A stretch of 64,000 nucleotides of DNA from Fistularia commersonii (GCA_037954325.1 JBBMNZ010000007.1:11527501-11591500), one strand, 5' to 3'; shown: positions 37,801-49,241, counted from the first letter of the stretch. Notes: generated from the sequence alone by a model not told the origin. Made by a program: numbers and translations.

Positions 37801-39657
37801 ATCCTTAATGAAGTCAACCTATCAGTGACTCTTCCTGCACTCTGCACCTCTGTTGCACTGCCGTCGTGCATATCTCGGACTGCTCTAACATGCCTCTCTG
37901 CCGCTCCAGACTTCCCCAGATTCCCCGTATATTATGAGTAAGTTGAATACACTTCTCCATAATATACCAAGATACCAGCAGATGTAGCCCAGAATATTGA
38001 CCAGAATTATTTCTGACAAAAACATGATTAGTTATGTCCCTGCAGTCAATCAAATAAGCTTGGAAAACAAGAGTATCCCGGGAAATATTAAAATATGATA
38101 CATTGCTAGTGCACTCTCAAATAACAATAGTGCAGCGTCTGCACTTTCTGCCACATGTGCCAATGACATCCTGCTGACAGGCAGAAATAATGAATGAGTG
38201 AAAGAACAAGTTCACAAAATGAATATTGACAGGGTGATTGAGAAACAAATAAGCTATGCCTATGAGACTTTTGTCCTTCCTGGTCCAATACTTCAGGCAT
38301 GACAGCCCTTCAAAAAACCTTCTTGTTTGAGACAATATTTTGTGAAATTCTGGATGAAAAAGTCTGGCAAATAAATGAAAGAATAAACCTCCCCCGACAA
38401 TATTTTGGGTGTGTAATAGATAAAGAAAACAAAAACACAACCCACGATCCAGCTGCGGAGAATGTGTGAACTCACACTTCAGTTCATTAGCCTTAAGGGT
38501 CTCATTGATCTCCAGCGTTGCCATTCCCAGGAGGATGTCAGCCTTCAGTGTCTGATGGCTCCAAACACGAAATATCAACTTGCTGACAGGAGTCACAATT
38601 CTGCAAAGCAGGAAAAAGTCAGATAGGCAATGAGGGCAGTAGAGGAAAATAATTTTCCAAATCAGTACAGATTAATCAGCCAATAGACCACATATGCATT
38701 AGTCTAATATTTTATAATTTTACTGCATGTTTAGATTCTATGTCAGAAGTTGATAGAGCTGATCAAATGTACATACAGAGTTACAGTTATCCCAGCATTT
38801 TTTATTCCCACCGCCTCATCTTAATTGGAAGCATCTTGGAGAAAAACTTCAGACACTGATGCTAGTTATTAAATGCTTACAAGTAGCAGATTTACAACAC
38901 ATCAAGGCCATTATTGGCATCAACGGTTACCCAATAATGAAACTGCAATGATGAGTGAACTTGTGCTTGAGTGCAGCCCTAACCTTCACTGAAGGAGAAA
39001 CAGAGCTACCTTTCCTGTCACTGACAACAGCTTTAGCCACTTTGCAACTGTTAACAAAATCACAGTCTGAAAAATGGCAGTGGCAATGTAAAGTGCTCAA
39101 ACAACTATACTTGGGCCGTGTTAAATTTGTATAACTTTAAGTATGCAAAGAAAACTGACCCAAATTGTGATATATCTGATTTATAGGTCCAGACAAATTG
39201 AGGACTCAGAGATTTTTGACAAATAGACACAGATTCATCTTTTAAAGCTTCACTTATCAGTCCAATATTTGCTATTGCTTCACATTAAATTTTAAAATTT
39301 AAAATTCATTGATAAAGTCCTCCCCACAGATATAAAGACATCATCTGTACTTACACTGTGACAGCCTGCTTCCATTTTGGACTGTGTGTGTTGCTGCATT
39401 TCTCCGTCCTCTTGGACTGGCCATCCACAGCTACCTCAACATATGGACTAGGACCAAACCAGTTCTTTTTGTTTTCCTTCAGCTTGGCCGAAAGCACTGG
39501 AAAGAATAATAAAACCATGCAAAAGTAATTTCACAAGTTTCCACCACGTACTTCATAATACAACTGAGTGACAGGTCTTGCGTCCTGTCACGCAATCACT
39601 ATTACTTCCATTGCCTACTAAACTTAACTTACCTGTGACTTGCAATTGAGCCTTCAT
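28869..39657 (-). CDS. itch: E3 ubiquitin-protein ligase ITCH (C2-WW4-HECT), complete, 867 aa
   Basis: NEDD4-family ligase of endosomal and immune signalling substrates. Exons in transcription order: 39657-39633, 39496-39355, 38600-38476, 36969-36838, 36701-36653, 36512-36337, 35799-35565, 35419-35324, 35071-34897, 33873-33804, 33656-33572, 33058-32930, 32612-32540, 32462-32391, 32186-32098, 31582-31423, 31301-31168, 31024-30884, 30782-30662, 30435-30331, 30084-29988, 29900-29828, 28968-28869 (stop TAA). All phases close. The ATG (MKAQLQVTVLSAKL) is preceded by an in-frame TGA. The order is a C2 domain, a proline-rich SH3-binding stretch (RPPRPARPPPAPGRP), four WW domains and the HECT domain. 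The catalytic Cys (835) sits in SHTCFNRLDLPPY and its codon is split TG/C by the last intron. The second WW-domain signature of the third repeat differs from human (FVHHPTR). Human ITCH isoforms have 862 and 903 aa. Confidence 0.97.
34190..34790 (+). mobile_element. 5'-truncated RTE-type LINE fragment, antisense in an itch intron
   Basis: A frame on the + strand (34234-34746, extendable upstream to about 34195 as STVQSNGECGKEVKRR) encodes the C-terminal part of a non-LTR reverse-transcriptase polyprotein. Landmarks are KRRVQAGWNGWRKVSGVLCD, VYKTVVRPAMMFGLE, MDRIRNESIRGTAHV and RLRWFGHVQRRD. The 3' end has 'gggaaaagccgaaag' followed by a (GAA)n tail at 34764-34782, as in RTE-like elements. It is 5'-truncated, so it cannot be autonomous. 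It is opposite in direction to itch. Confidence 0.85.
37250..37900 (-). mobile_element. Degenerate RTE-type LINE fragment, sense orientation in an itch intron
   Basis: On the minus strand one frame contains the reverse-transcriptase catalytic box MMFADDFVICSKSRQQVDEN (37662-37871). A second frame (37316-37597) carries the downstream KVKEFRYLRSTL motif. The end near 37260 reads 'cccatatggggagaaactga' then AAG units, which corresponds to the tail of the 34190-34790 fragment. Frame changes and missing blocks show it is decayed. It appears to be from the same family as the other fragment, in opposite orientation, 2.5 kb apart. Confidence 0.75.
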
Positions 39658-41614
39658 GGTTCATCCATAACACTGCAGCTTTGTGTGACAACACAGAATG
39701 GACCACTGAAATTACATAACATTTAATAAGGAGGGTTATATGTAGCAGTGAGGGTGTGGGGTTAACAGATAACTGAGAAGTATGAGTCGACCACCCACGG
39801 GTTAATGTCAATTTAAAGGCAGTCCCAATATGACTTACAGACTGTAACTCACTAAACCTAGTACGTCTTTTGCAATATTAACAGTAGAAAATAATGGATA
39901 ACGATACAACGAGGAAGCGCTGTGATATGTAAAAATACCAAAAATGGGAGTATAAGTGTGTAAATTGTCAAGGCGCCGAGGGAAATGTCTTCCCTGACAG
40001 AAGCAACACGAAGCCAGTGCAGCTGAATTAGCATTGACTGTCATGTTAGCAGGGTTATTAGCAACGAGTTGTTGACACGCTAAGTTGACGCTACATAACA
40101 CCCGTCCGTTATTTAGAAGGTAATGTCATTATTAGGATTTACTGAAGGTGACCCGAGTATTCATGGAAAACTTAAAAACCATGACAAGTTTCACAACCTC
40201 GAACAACTTTGTTTGTCGATGTCCTGGCAATAAGCTAGGGTGTATCAACGTTAGCTAACCATATATCAATGTAACGTGACTCAGTCATGCTAACACCAAC
40301 CGGTTCACGAATCCATTTAAATATTCTTTTAATCTAGCTGAGGGAAAGTGACAACTGTGAACGGTAATTTGTCGTACCTGACAGAGGCAGACGATAGAGC
40401 GTCTAAGACGCTTGGTGTGTAAGCGCTAGGGCTAAATTGCTGTCAGGTTGATGCCGCCTGCCATCACCGACCTGAGTGCCCTAACCAGGATCACCTTTTC
40501 CGGTTGATTTTTTTTTTCAAAATAAAACTTCTTTCGACGGGAAAAGTACGGATTTCAACATTTTTCCTGCATTTTATTGGAAAAAGAATTCAACTACACA
40601 CACATACACTCACACACACACACACACACACATTAGATGTATGATATTCAGGTACAGACGGACCTAGCAGAGGACGTTCATACCGTTTTATACTTTTTAT
40701 TTACATTTCATCTCCAAATCATGATTTTGAAACGGTCCATTTTGACGCTGATGTATAATTTGATACATCTTCCACATTTAAAGTACAGCAAAATGGGATA
40801 AAAATAATGCATTCAGAATTATCAAAAATTTCAGTAAAGTTAGTGTGGAGTACCAATAAGAAAGAAATACACACGCGTTTCCATCTCTTGAACGTTCAGT
40901 TTATTTTCAGTTGGAAAAGTGTCTTAACTGGTGCCTATTATTTCACCAGGTCAATGGTGAAAGGGATCACTGCTCTGGAATGAAGTTATTCTGAGAGAAG
41001 TGATTTACTGCGTCATATTTAAATCCAGAAAGGCACACGGTGGATTTGGGTATTAGTGAGGCTGTGATTATTTTTAGCACAATTGTTAAGACACAGGATT
41101 TTTCTTGCTTTCATCCACACAATATCATTGTATGTATTATGTTAATATGTTAATTTTGCAGCTCCCTTAGAGTCTAATTATGTATAATTAGTGACATTCT
41201 CGTGCTTTAAGTAGCGCGTTATTCCACTTTTATGTTGAAAGGACACCCAGGATGACGTTAGGATTCAGATCCACTGGCGATTGCTTGGGTTTATATGCCC
41301 ACTTCGTTGCTATGTGTCGATGAAATTTGTTTAATACGTGCAATTTCTCACTGCCATCTAACGTTTACGGTTCCTGAGTTGGTCAAAGTGTTATTCAATC
41401 CTGTTTTACCAGCGGGATATCAATTTATGGACACACCCACCTCCGAAGTCTTACAACTTCCCAGTCTGGTCTTGTGACAGCAGTCCTCTTGCTAATCAGC
41501 TGGTAACGCTGATGAACGCGTAGCGAAATCCCCGGCTAGCAAAGGCATGTTCCTCAGCTAGCTTGCTTAGATGAAATATATTCCGCGAAAAAAACATTTT
41601 CCAAAGCAATTTTA
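39658..41614. promoter_or_regulatory. Divergent itch / bloc1s1 intergenic region with probable itch 5' UTR exon
   Basis: A good minus-strand splice donor (CAG|GTACGA) at 40378/40377 suggests a non-coding first itch exon running upward to about 40500, in CpG-containing sequence with an ETS-like 'cttttccgg' at about 40495-40503. A short CA repeat is at about 40600-40632. The bloc1s1 start codon follows at 41615/41621 in the other direction. No other gene is seen. The two genes are head to head with under 2 kb between start codons; whether they share regulatory elements is unknown. Confidence 0.5.
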
Positions 41615-41620
41615 ATGAAG

Positions 41621-43646
41621 ATGTTGTCTCGTTTACTGAAGGAGCACCAAGCGAAGCAAAATGAGCGGAAGGAGTTGCAGGGTGAGCGGTCCTTTAGCTG
41701 GTTAGCCGTATTGCTAACTGATGCTAAAAACAAAGCAGAAGCTTGGTAATGTGGACGGTTGAAAACTCGAACACGAATCAATCAATCAATACCGAAACAA
41801 CATATAGCCAACATTGTTTAATTTATATGTGTGAAACTATACTTTGCACAGAAAGACGAAGGCGTGAGGCCATTGCCGCAGCCACCTGCCTGACGGAAGC
41901 CCTGGTAGATCACCTGAATGTTGGGTATGTACTGATGTTTTAGACCCTTAATTTTAGTGGAAAATGCCATTTGTACATTTTCACAAAAGTCAGAGAAACA
42001 CGTTCACCACATTTTCACTTTAAACTGTTGTATTTCAATGTTGTTCAGTCTTAGTCCAAGAGTCACAAGCACAATCCCCAGTTTAACATGTTTAACACAG
42101 AATCATGAACTACCCCCCAAATGCGGAACTAACTACTAGCAGTTTGCCAAAGATGTGGTGATAAGATGTATACCAGGTTTTTCTCTTGTTAATGTTGAGA
42201 AAACCAGCCCTTTGGTTTTCCAGAAGTCAACCCCCTGTCTAAAAATCCCAGTATTTTATTTAAAATTGACAGCATACACTCCAAGGTCCCGCTGACAGGT
42301 GGATGCACCCTCTGACGCCATAAAGAAACATACGAGCTGCATTAACAAAGAGAGATATGTTCCCCAGAGATAGTAAAGCTTGCAGTATGTAAGTTCTCAT
42401 GTGTTCTCCAAAATACCATAACCACAAAAGGTATTGTATCATTACAAATTGAAAGCTTGATGAATCCAAGAAAGTCACTTAAAAGCCCTACAAAAACTGT
42501 CAAAACAATTGATGCAATGCACCTTTGTGGAAAAAAAAACACAATCAGTTGATGATATTAGTTTAAGTGATATTTTTTTCCTGCATGTGTTCCCTCTAGT
42601 GTTGCCCAGGCTTACATTAATCAACGTAAGCTTGACCATGAGGTGAAAACTCTCCAAGTGCAGGCAAGTCAGTTTTCCAAACAAACTGCTCAGTGGATCA
42701 CAATGGTGGAGGGTTTCAATCAGGCCCTAAAGGTAGGATACATCATAGTGACTTTTCTTTAAACAGTGCACTTAAATAATTACCAATTCATGCCTAATGT
42801 ACTCTTCTTACATACTGTATACATACTAATTGGTGTCCAAAATTGTACGGGAAATTCTGCTTATACCACACTAACGCTTGCACTGCCTGTGTAGGGTGCA
42901 CGGGGAAAAATGTGTAAAAGCAGATTATTTCCTTTTAGCATTATTGGGCAGATTAAACAGGGGAGGAGAGGGGGATTAAGCACTTCATCAGTGAATTTCC
43001 TCTCCTTCCATATTCATTCAGCTTACAGTATCTTCACGGTGATTAGAAGTGAAAGGGGAGCAAGAGATGCTCAAAGCCAGTCTGCTAAAAGTTGAATTAG
43101 GCAGATTGACTGCGGCTGTGACAACACTGAAAGAAGAATTTAACAGATGCTGCTAAATATGTGGCTTACTGGTTTACGAACTGTGTCGTAATAGTCACGG
43201 TATTGTTCGGGCGGCTCAGCCATAAATACGTGTAGGGATTTGTGTCAGATCTGAAGTATAATTTGTTATAACACAGTACAATCGCCTTATTGTGACATCT
43301 TGATACATAATCTGGCAGTTACCTGCAATAAATTGACAACCATAGTCAAAAAGATGAATGTTAATTTTACAAAAGATATTGTTTGAAAATTGTTTGAAAT
43401 TCCCTAAAGCAATCAGGAAAAAGGAACACTTGGAAAATCTGAGCAAAATCAATTTTATAAAAAATAAATTGTTTGTATACAACACAGAAAAACTACAACT
43501 TTTCCCATTGTGATGTTGCTCTCTTTTTTGTACAGGAAATTGGGGATGTGGAGAATTGGGCCCGCAGTATCGAGATGGATATGAGGACCATTGCCACAGC
43601 CCTGGAGTATGTGCAGAAGGGTCAGCTGCAGTCAGCCTCCTCTTAA
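41621..43646 (+). CDS. bloc1s1: Biogenesis of lysosome-related organelles complex 1 subunit 1 (BLOC1S1/GCN5L1), complete, 125 aa
   Basis: Subunit of the BLOC-1 and BORC complexes, which act in endosome-to-melanosome traffic and lysosome positioning; the protein is also linked to mitochondrial protein acetylation. Exons: 41621-41681, 41852-41924, 42600-42732, 43536-43646 (stop TAA), all in phase. The protein begins MLSRLLKEHQAKQNERKELQ and contains EALVDHLNVG, VAQAYINQRKLDHEVKTLQV, FNQALKEIGDVENWARSIEM and the ending YVQKGQLQSASS. It is nearly identical in length and sequence to the 125-residue human form. It is predicted to be largely alpha-helical coiled coil. An in-frame ATG two codons upstream (41615, Met-Lys-Met) could be the actual initiator by scanning; the conserved vertebrate start is used here. 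rdh5 follows on the same strand, as in human. Confidence 0.97.
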
Positions 43647-46159
43647 TTGGAATCGGGAGCCACGTGAGAAGATTACAGCCCAATCCACTGGAACCAGTCA
43701 GAATGTACCAGAGAGCAGGATTTCATCGACAAAGATACCAGAACCCAAGTGTAAACAATAGTATTACTCCGCAACATTTGAACAAGCTCACACTTATCCC
43801 AAGTCTTCACAGAAAGATACAGGAATTTAGTTGAATTTAGAATATTGGTGTTTTGAAATTGGTATAAAACATCCTAACCCAGAAATATGGGAGTTTTGCC
43901 ATAATAAGATATAGGTCTGACATCTGTTTGGTAGTGAGGCTCTTTGAAATTTTGTTATTTAAACGCATTTAACAGGTTTAAAACAAAGTGCCACATGTCC
44001 CCTGGACGCTTGTTTGAAATTAATGCATTTAATTTATGCTCTTTCTCATTGCCCTGTTACCTGAATTATGTTTTTTTGGAATGTCTACGTCATGCTTGTC
44101 AATGAATAATGTAAACTGTGCCGTACTTTCAAGTTTGCTACGATTTGATGATGGAATATTGTATTTAATAAAAAAAATCAATTCAAAGTAATTTTTGTGA
44201 ATATCTGTGAATTGAGTTTGGTGGATTAATATGTAGAGAGAATCCCAACAATTGCAACACACTTCAATAAACAGCAATCCCAGCTTCATTTTGAATGCGC
44301 GTAATCCAAACAGTATTGTTAATTTGAAACATGATGAGACTTTTAAAGAGGTTATCTTATCAAGTTATTTTCATACTCAGTATCAGTTGACCAAATAAAA
44401 TGAATGCGGGGTGAGCTTTGCAACGTACCTCTAAATTCCTAAAATACGAGCAAAACGTTTACTGCCGCCGGAATAGATTACATGTTAAGAGGAATGTGTG
44501 ACGTGAAGGGGTTATGTCATGACAAGCTAGCCCACATGATCGATCGCATGGACAGTTGCTGCATTATAACAAAAAACAAATGTTTGAAACCAGTCAGTCA
44601 CAGACGTGATCCATCAGTATGTACTTCTCATAGAATAGAGAATGAACCTGGTCTCCCTGGACCACGTTTTAAAAAAAAAAATTACAGGGGAATGAAACAG
44701 GGCTTTATTGAAATTCACTTTATTTAACAAGCAGTATTCCTTAACTTTGAGATAATATATTTAGAAAAGTATATGCAGAGTGTGTAATATAGACTTTCAA
44801 ATTTGCAGTAAAATGATGTGATGGACATTAACGTTTCACACATGGGATAATGACATTATTAGACACTTGGCTCATATTGATCAGGATTGTTTATCTAAGA
44901 AATGTCCTCCAAAAGAGAGATCACAAATGAATGAAAAGTAATTCAGTATATCATGGGGAGCCGGATTACATTTAAACCCCACTGAACTAACAAAGTTCTT
45001 ATACTCTATGTACCATTGTACTGAAAATTCTTTCAGTATTTCCCACCCTTTCTTTTTTTTTTCACCCCTCAACAAACACACTTACAGAAACCAAATGGTA
45101 ATGGATTGGGGATTACCAGTTGTGGACTTGTCTTACGGGATAAACCGGAGGGATAAAGCCTCTTTCTGACCAGTCCCTCAAAGTACAGACCGAGGCACAA
45201 CCTGAAAGGGAAAGGGAAGGAGCAGGATAACTTGAGGGGATCCATCTTTTGTCGAAAACAGGAAAAGGTAGGATAACACTGTTTTCTTGTGTGTATTTCC
45301 ATCATAAAATAGTTACAAACTTTTCTCCCTCCCTTTTCTCACAACTTACATTTGCATATTATTAATAAATAACTATGGTTAGAATGAACAGATCACATTG
45401 TTGACGGGGCTCTTTATTACTATGCTATTTTGCTTTTATTTATTTTTTTAAATCTTAATTTTTTTTTACTTCATTCAAAGGTAGTTTGTTTTATACCACA
45501 TAGATTTGTTTTTTTTTTTCCCCCGCGAAATGCAATTTACCAACTCAGTATGTTTTTAATTAACATTACAATGCTGACAGCCATTGTCTGTGTGGAATAG
45601 TTATATCTGCCGGTAATTCTGATGTAATAAATGACAGTAACCCATAAATGTGTCTTTTTTTTTCTGGCTTTTCCCAGAAATAAGCTTGAAAACTAATTGG
45701 TTTTCAGCAATGTGAAGCTTAAGTGGCTCGGTCACAGGCATTACATTTATGCCCCAAAACAATGCACTCCTCCCTCACTGGGTCCCCATCCCTCACAAAT
45801 GTCTCTCTGTCCTCTGTTAAGCGTATTAAACCAAAGATTTCTCATGTAGCCACAGTGGCTATTTCAAGTGTTTCATCCACCAAAGACCCCGGCCTGAGAA
45901 ACTCAGGGTGTCCTGAACTCATTTATAAAAGAAGACTTAGAGAAACTGACATAATGAATCAATAAAATCACAATATTGTGAATTTTATTTGGGGTTTTAG
46001 GTTAGAATTCCTGAAATCTGCAGGTTTCTACTTTTTCTTTCCACATCTGAAAACTGGATTTGGCAGGTTGCTGTATCAGCACCTTGCAACATTTATTTGC
46101 TTAAGGTTTTTTTTTAAAATATATATTTATTTTCCTTTTTCTTTTTTTTTCCTTCTAGT
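43647..46159. other. bloc1s1 3' UTR and intergenic region before rdh5
   Basis: The bloc1s1 3' UTR runs to an AATAAA at 44167-44172. The remainder is AT-rich with no recognisable coding exon. A strong polypyrimidine-AG acceptor ends at 46159 (TTCCTTCTAG), implying an unidentified upstream non-coding rdh5 exon or a read-through splice from bloc1s1. The open frame at 45723-45965 resembles no family I know. Confidence 0.55.
44167..44172 (+). terminator. Polyadenylation signal of bloc1s1
   Basis: AATAAA about 520 bases after the bloc1s1 stop codon, followed by an A run and T-rich sequence. Confidence 0.6.
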
Positions 46160-46192
46160 TCTCCAGGTGACCGAAAACCAACTGTCGGTAAC

Positions 46193-46891
46193 ATGGACAC
46201 ACAGTTCATCTACGACCTTTTAGGGTGAGAAAAACCAATTACATTACATTTTAAAGAATGTTTTTGTCGTTGATGTACATCTTCAAAATGTAGTTGGCGG
46301 GTTTCCTTCCTTTTGTCATAACGAACTGTTGGTCTTACAGGGAAAATGCTTGGTTATACATCACCGCTACCTTTGCGGTGTTGTGGATTGTTGCCTGGCT
46401 GTACAGAGACAGCCTGGAGATCGAGGACATCACTGACAAGTACGTCTTCGTGACGGGCTGCGACTCGGGGTTCGGAAACCTGCTGTGTAAGAAACTTGAC
46501 CGTAAAGGTTTCCGTGTGCTGGCGGGCTGTCTGACAGAGAAGGGAGCCGATGATCTGAAGCGAGTCGCCGGGCCGTACCTGAAGACCGTCCTGCTGGATG
46601 TGACCAGTCAGGACAGCATCCAAAAGGCCATGGAATGGACCAAGAAGGAGGTTGGCGATAAGGGTGAGCAGCAGTTGACGGCAACAAAGTACATTTACTC
46701 CAATTTCGTCTCGAATCAGCACTTTGGGTTTTTTTTTTTAGTCATTCAATTGATTTATCATTTGCAAATGTATTACATTTCAAATGGAGATATCGTATCT
46801 ATTTTCCTATTGTTTCTCCTATTGTATCTCCTAGATGTTAATTTTAGCATGAAATTACCCAACGATTTCATCCGTACTTTCATTTTTGATA

Positions 46892-46944
<53 letters not shown>

Positions 46945-46993
46945 CATCCATCCATCCATCCATCCATCCATCCATCCATCCATCCATCCATCC

Positions 46994-47054
<61 letters not shown>

Positions 47055-48431
47055 ACATAAGGTACATAAGTGTGTCTCGATCACAGAATCTCTTTTCTCA
47101 CTTGTCTTCTGCTCAGGACTTTGGGGTATCGTCAATAATGCTGGGCGCTCGTTGCCCATGGGTCCCTCGGAGTGGATGAAAGTGGAGGATTTTTACAGCA
47201 CGCTCAAGGTCAACATGAATGGGGTGATCGCCATGACGATGACCTTCCTGCCTCTCATCAAAAAGGCCCGTGGGCGTGTCGTTAACGTGGCTTCGGTGCT
47301 GGGGAGAGTGGCCGCCAATGGCGGCGGATACTGTATCTCCAAGTTTGCTGTGGAGTCATTCTCCGACTGCCTCAGGTAAGACCTCTGTCAGGGTCCCATT
47401 AGAAGCCGGGGCAACATGACATGGAAACAGTTTCTATTGGCTCGGGGGATTCTCTAAACTTCCTAGTGGCTGTAGCTACAATGCATGGAGGGAGCTCAGC
47501 ATTATCAAATCTCTCCATGTACTGATATACAGTGTATTGACTGTGCTCATGTCCCTCCGATTATATGTATTTATGTGCATGCATATGAAAATACAAACAG
47601 ATGCAAGCTGAAACGTTGAAAGTAGGAACGCAAAATTGCACTTGACAACACATGACTGATTTCATGTGACTCTTTGTGTCATCAGGAGAGATATAAACTA
47701 CTTTGGAATAAAGGTGTGCATCATCGAGCCGGGCTTTTTTAAGACGGCAGTGACCAGCCTGGAACCCCTGGAGAGGGAGCTGCATCGACTGTGGAACCAG
47801 TTGAGTCCTGAAGTACAAGCCAGCTACGGCGACAGGTACCTGGATAAATGTAAGTGGATCATTTTATCTTAATTTTCAGGGGATGGAAGGTCCAAACTCT
47901 ACTGTGCAAATTTTAAATAATGTCATGCCAACATCTTCCCTGTCAAGATAGCAATTTAAATTTTACACATTTTAAGCAAATTCATGAAATGATAGTTCAA
48001 ATGTAATTTGCATTAAAATTTGGATTTGAAAATTATTAAGCCTAATATTTTAGACCCGTGTTTTTGTGAATACTTGTTGACAATTCTGATGTAAATCACA
48101 ACCACATTCTTTTTAACAGGTTTGTTTCATTATGACGTAAAAGAAAAAAGGACACTGCACAATGCAACTGTGTGGGGCTTTCGAGTCTCCTCAACTATTC
48201 TCTTTTGCAGACATCAAGGTCCAACGTTTGATCATGAATGCCGTCTGTGACTCTGACCTCACCAAGGTGACGGGCTGCATGGAGCACGCACTTACAGCCG
48301 CCTACCCGCGCACACGTTACAGTGCCGGCTGGGATGCGAAGCTCATCTGGATCCCCCTCTCTTACATGCCCTCCTGCGTCGTCGATATTGGGCTGAAGCT
48401 GGTTCTGCCAAGGCCTTCAAAGAGTGTTTAG
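46193..48431 (+). CDS. rdh5: Retinol dehydrogenase 5-like (SDR9C family), complete, 332 aa
   Basis: In vertebrates RDH5 oxidises 11-cis-retinol to 11-cis-retinal in the retinal pigment epithelium visual cycle, NAD-dependent and anchored in the endoplasmic reticulum. Exons: 46193-46224, 46341-46663, 47117-47375, 47686-47849, 48211-48431 (stop TAG), in phase. A hydrophobic N-terminal anchor (about residues 14-32) is followed by the cofactor motif TGCDSGFG (49-56), NNAG (125-128), catalytic Ser178 and YCISK (Tyr190, Lys194). The stretch SVLGRVAANGGGYCISK and the ending HALTAAYPRTRYSAGWDAK match RDH5 closely. It is 14 residues longer than human RDH5 (318 aa), the difference lying at the N terminus. 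Intron 2 (46664-47116) is a multiple of three with no in-frame stop. Placement next to bloc1s1 supports rdh5 over related rdh/dhrs9 genes. Confidence 0.92.
46892..47053. repeat. (TATC)n-(CATC)n-(TATC)n microsatellite in rdh5 intron 2
   Basis: A compound tetranucleotide block: about 12 TATC units, about 13 CATC units, then about 14 TATC units. In the frame of the flanking exons it reads as Ser-Ile-Tyr-Leu and Ser-Ile-His-Pro repeats without stops. Confidence 0.97.
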
Positions 48432-48491
48432 CTGCCGGCAGTTTCTACAGGAATATTACCCGAGTTTTTCGGTTTGTGTTGATGCACAGAG

Positions 48492-48497
48492 AATAAA
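48492..48497 (+). terminator. Polyadenylation signal candidate of rdh5
   Basis: AATAAA 61 bases after the rdh5 stop codon, giving a short 3' UTR. Confidence 0.6.
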
Positions 48498-49212
48498 ATT
48501 AAAAAAACAAATGATTGCCTTTTGGAAATATTCACACTGCTTATCAGCCCTGGTTACGTGACCATGTAATGCTGCAGTCCTGGATGTATTTATATATGCA
48601 TTATCTGCCTTGTTTTTTTGTTGTTTTTTTCCCTTTGGATTGGCTGTTCATGATATTTAGATAGGATGGGAAAACAATGTAATGTACTGTGAAATCATTA
48701 TCGTATTTGACATTATGCAGTGTTTTGATGTTGTTCTATATGTCACTTGATGTAGAGCATAACTATCAGCCATCAGAAGTAAGAGACAAACAAATTCAAC
48801 GTGAAAACTGTACGTGAGCAAATGGCTTAAGCAGCTTTCTCGGCTATTAAAAGTATCTATAGTGTTTAGTTTTTTCCTGGAAAATCAACAACTGCATCTT
48901 GATCTTTTTGCATATGAGCAAAGTTTGATTTCAGTTTTTTAAACCTTTTTCAATGACATTAGGGAACCTTTGAGGCTTATTGAAAACCAAGGCCCAGAGA
49001 AACATTTCTCCACTCTTGGTGAAAACAGGACGGCATTATATCACACAGGAAATTGAGAATTATAACGTTTTCCCATGCATATATTTTTAGAATTGACTCA
49101 GAAAAAACATTGTAATGTGTGCCTGCTCATGCTGCTCGACTGCAATCCACTAAACGCAATAGTCCACGAGGAGGCGCTAAAAATCCACATTGAACAGTGA
49201 GCCAGACAAAAA

Positions 49213-49241
49213 AAAAACGGTTTAAACTTTAAACCGTTTTT
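49213..49241. repeat. Perfect 14-bp inverted repeat with one-base spacer
   Basis: Arms AAAAACGGTTTAAA (49213-49226) and TTTAAACCGTTTTT (49228-49241) are exact reverse complements around a single C. A related 'aaactttaaag' follows at about 49255-49265. The T run gives a terminator-like appearance on either strand. Confidence 0.9.

Noticed and set aside
45723..45965. 80-codon frame between bloc1s1 and rdh5
   Set aside because: Low-complexity Ser/Thr-rich sequence, no recognisable family, no splice context; may be part of an untranslated exon.
46294..47379. A 361-codon uninterrupted frame that looks like a single gene
   Set aside because: It is rdh5 exon 2, intron 2 and exon 3 read through; both splice sites are strong and the family has no such insertion. 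Reported as a finding about the intron instead.
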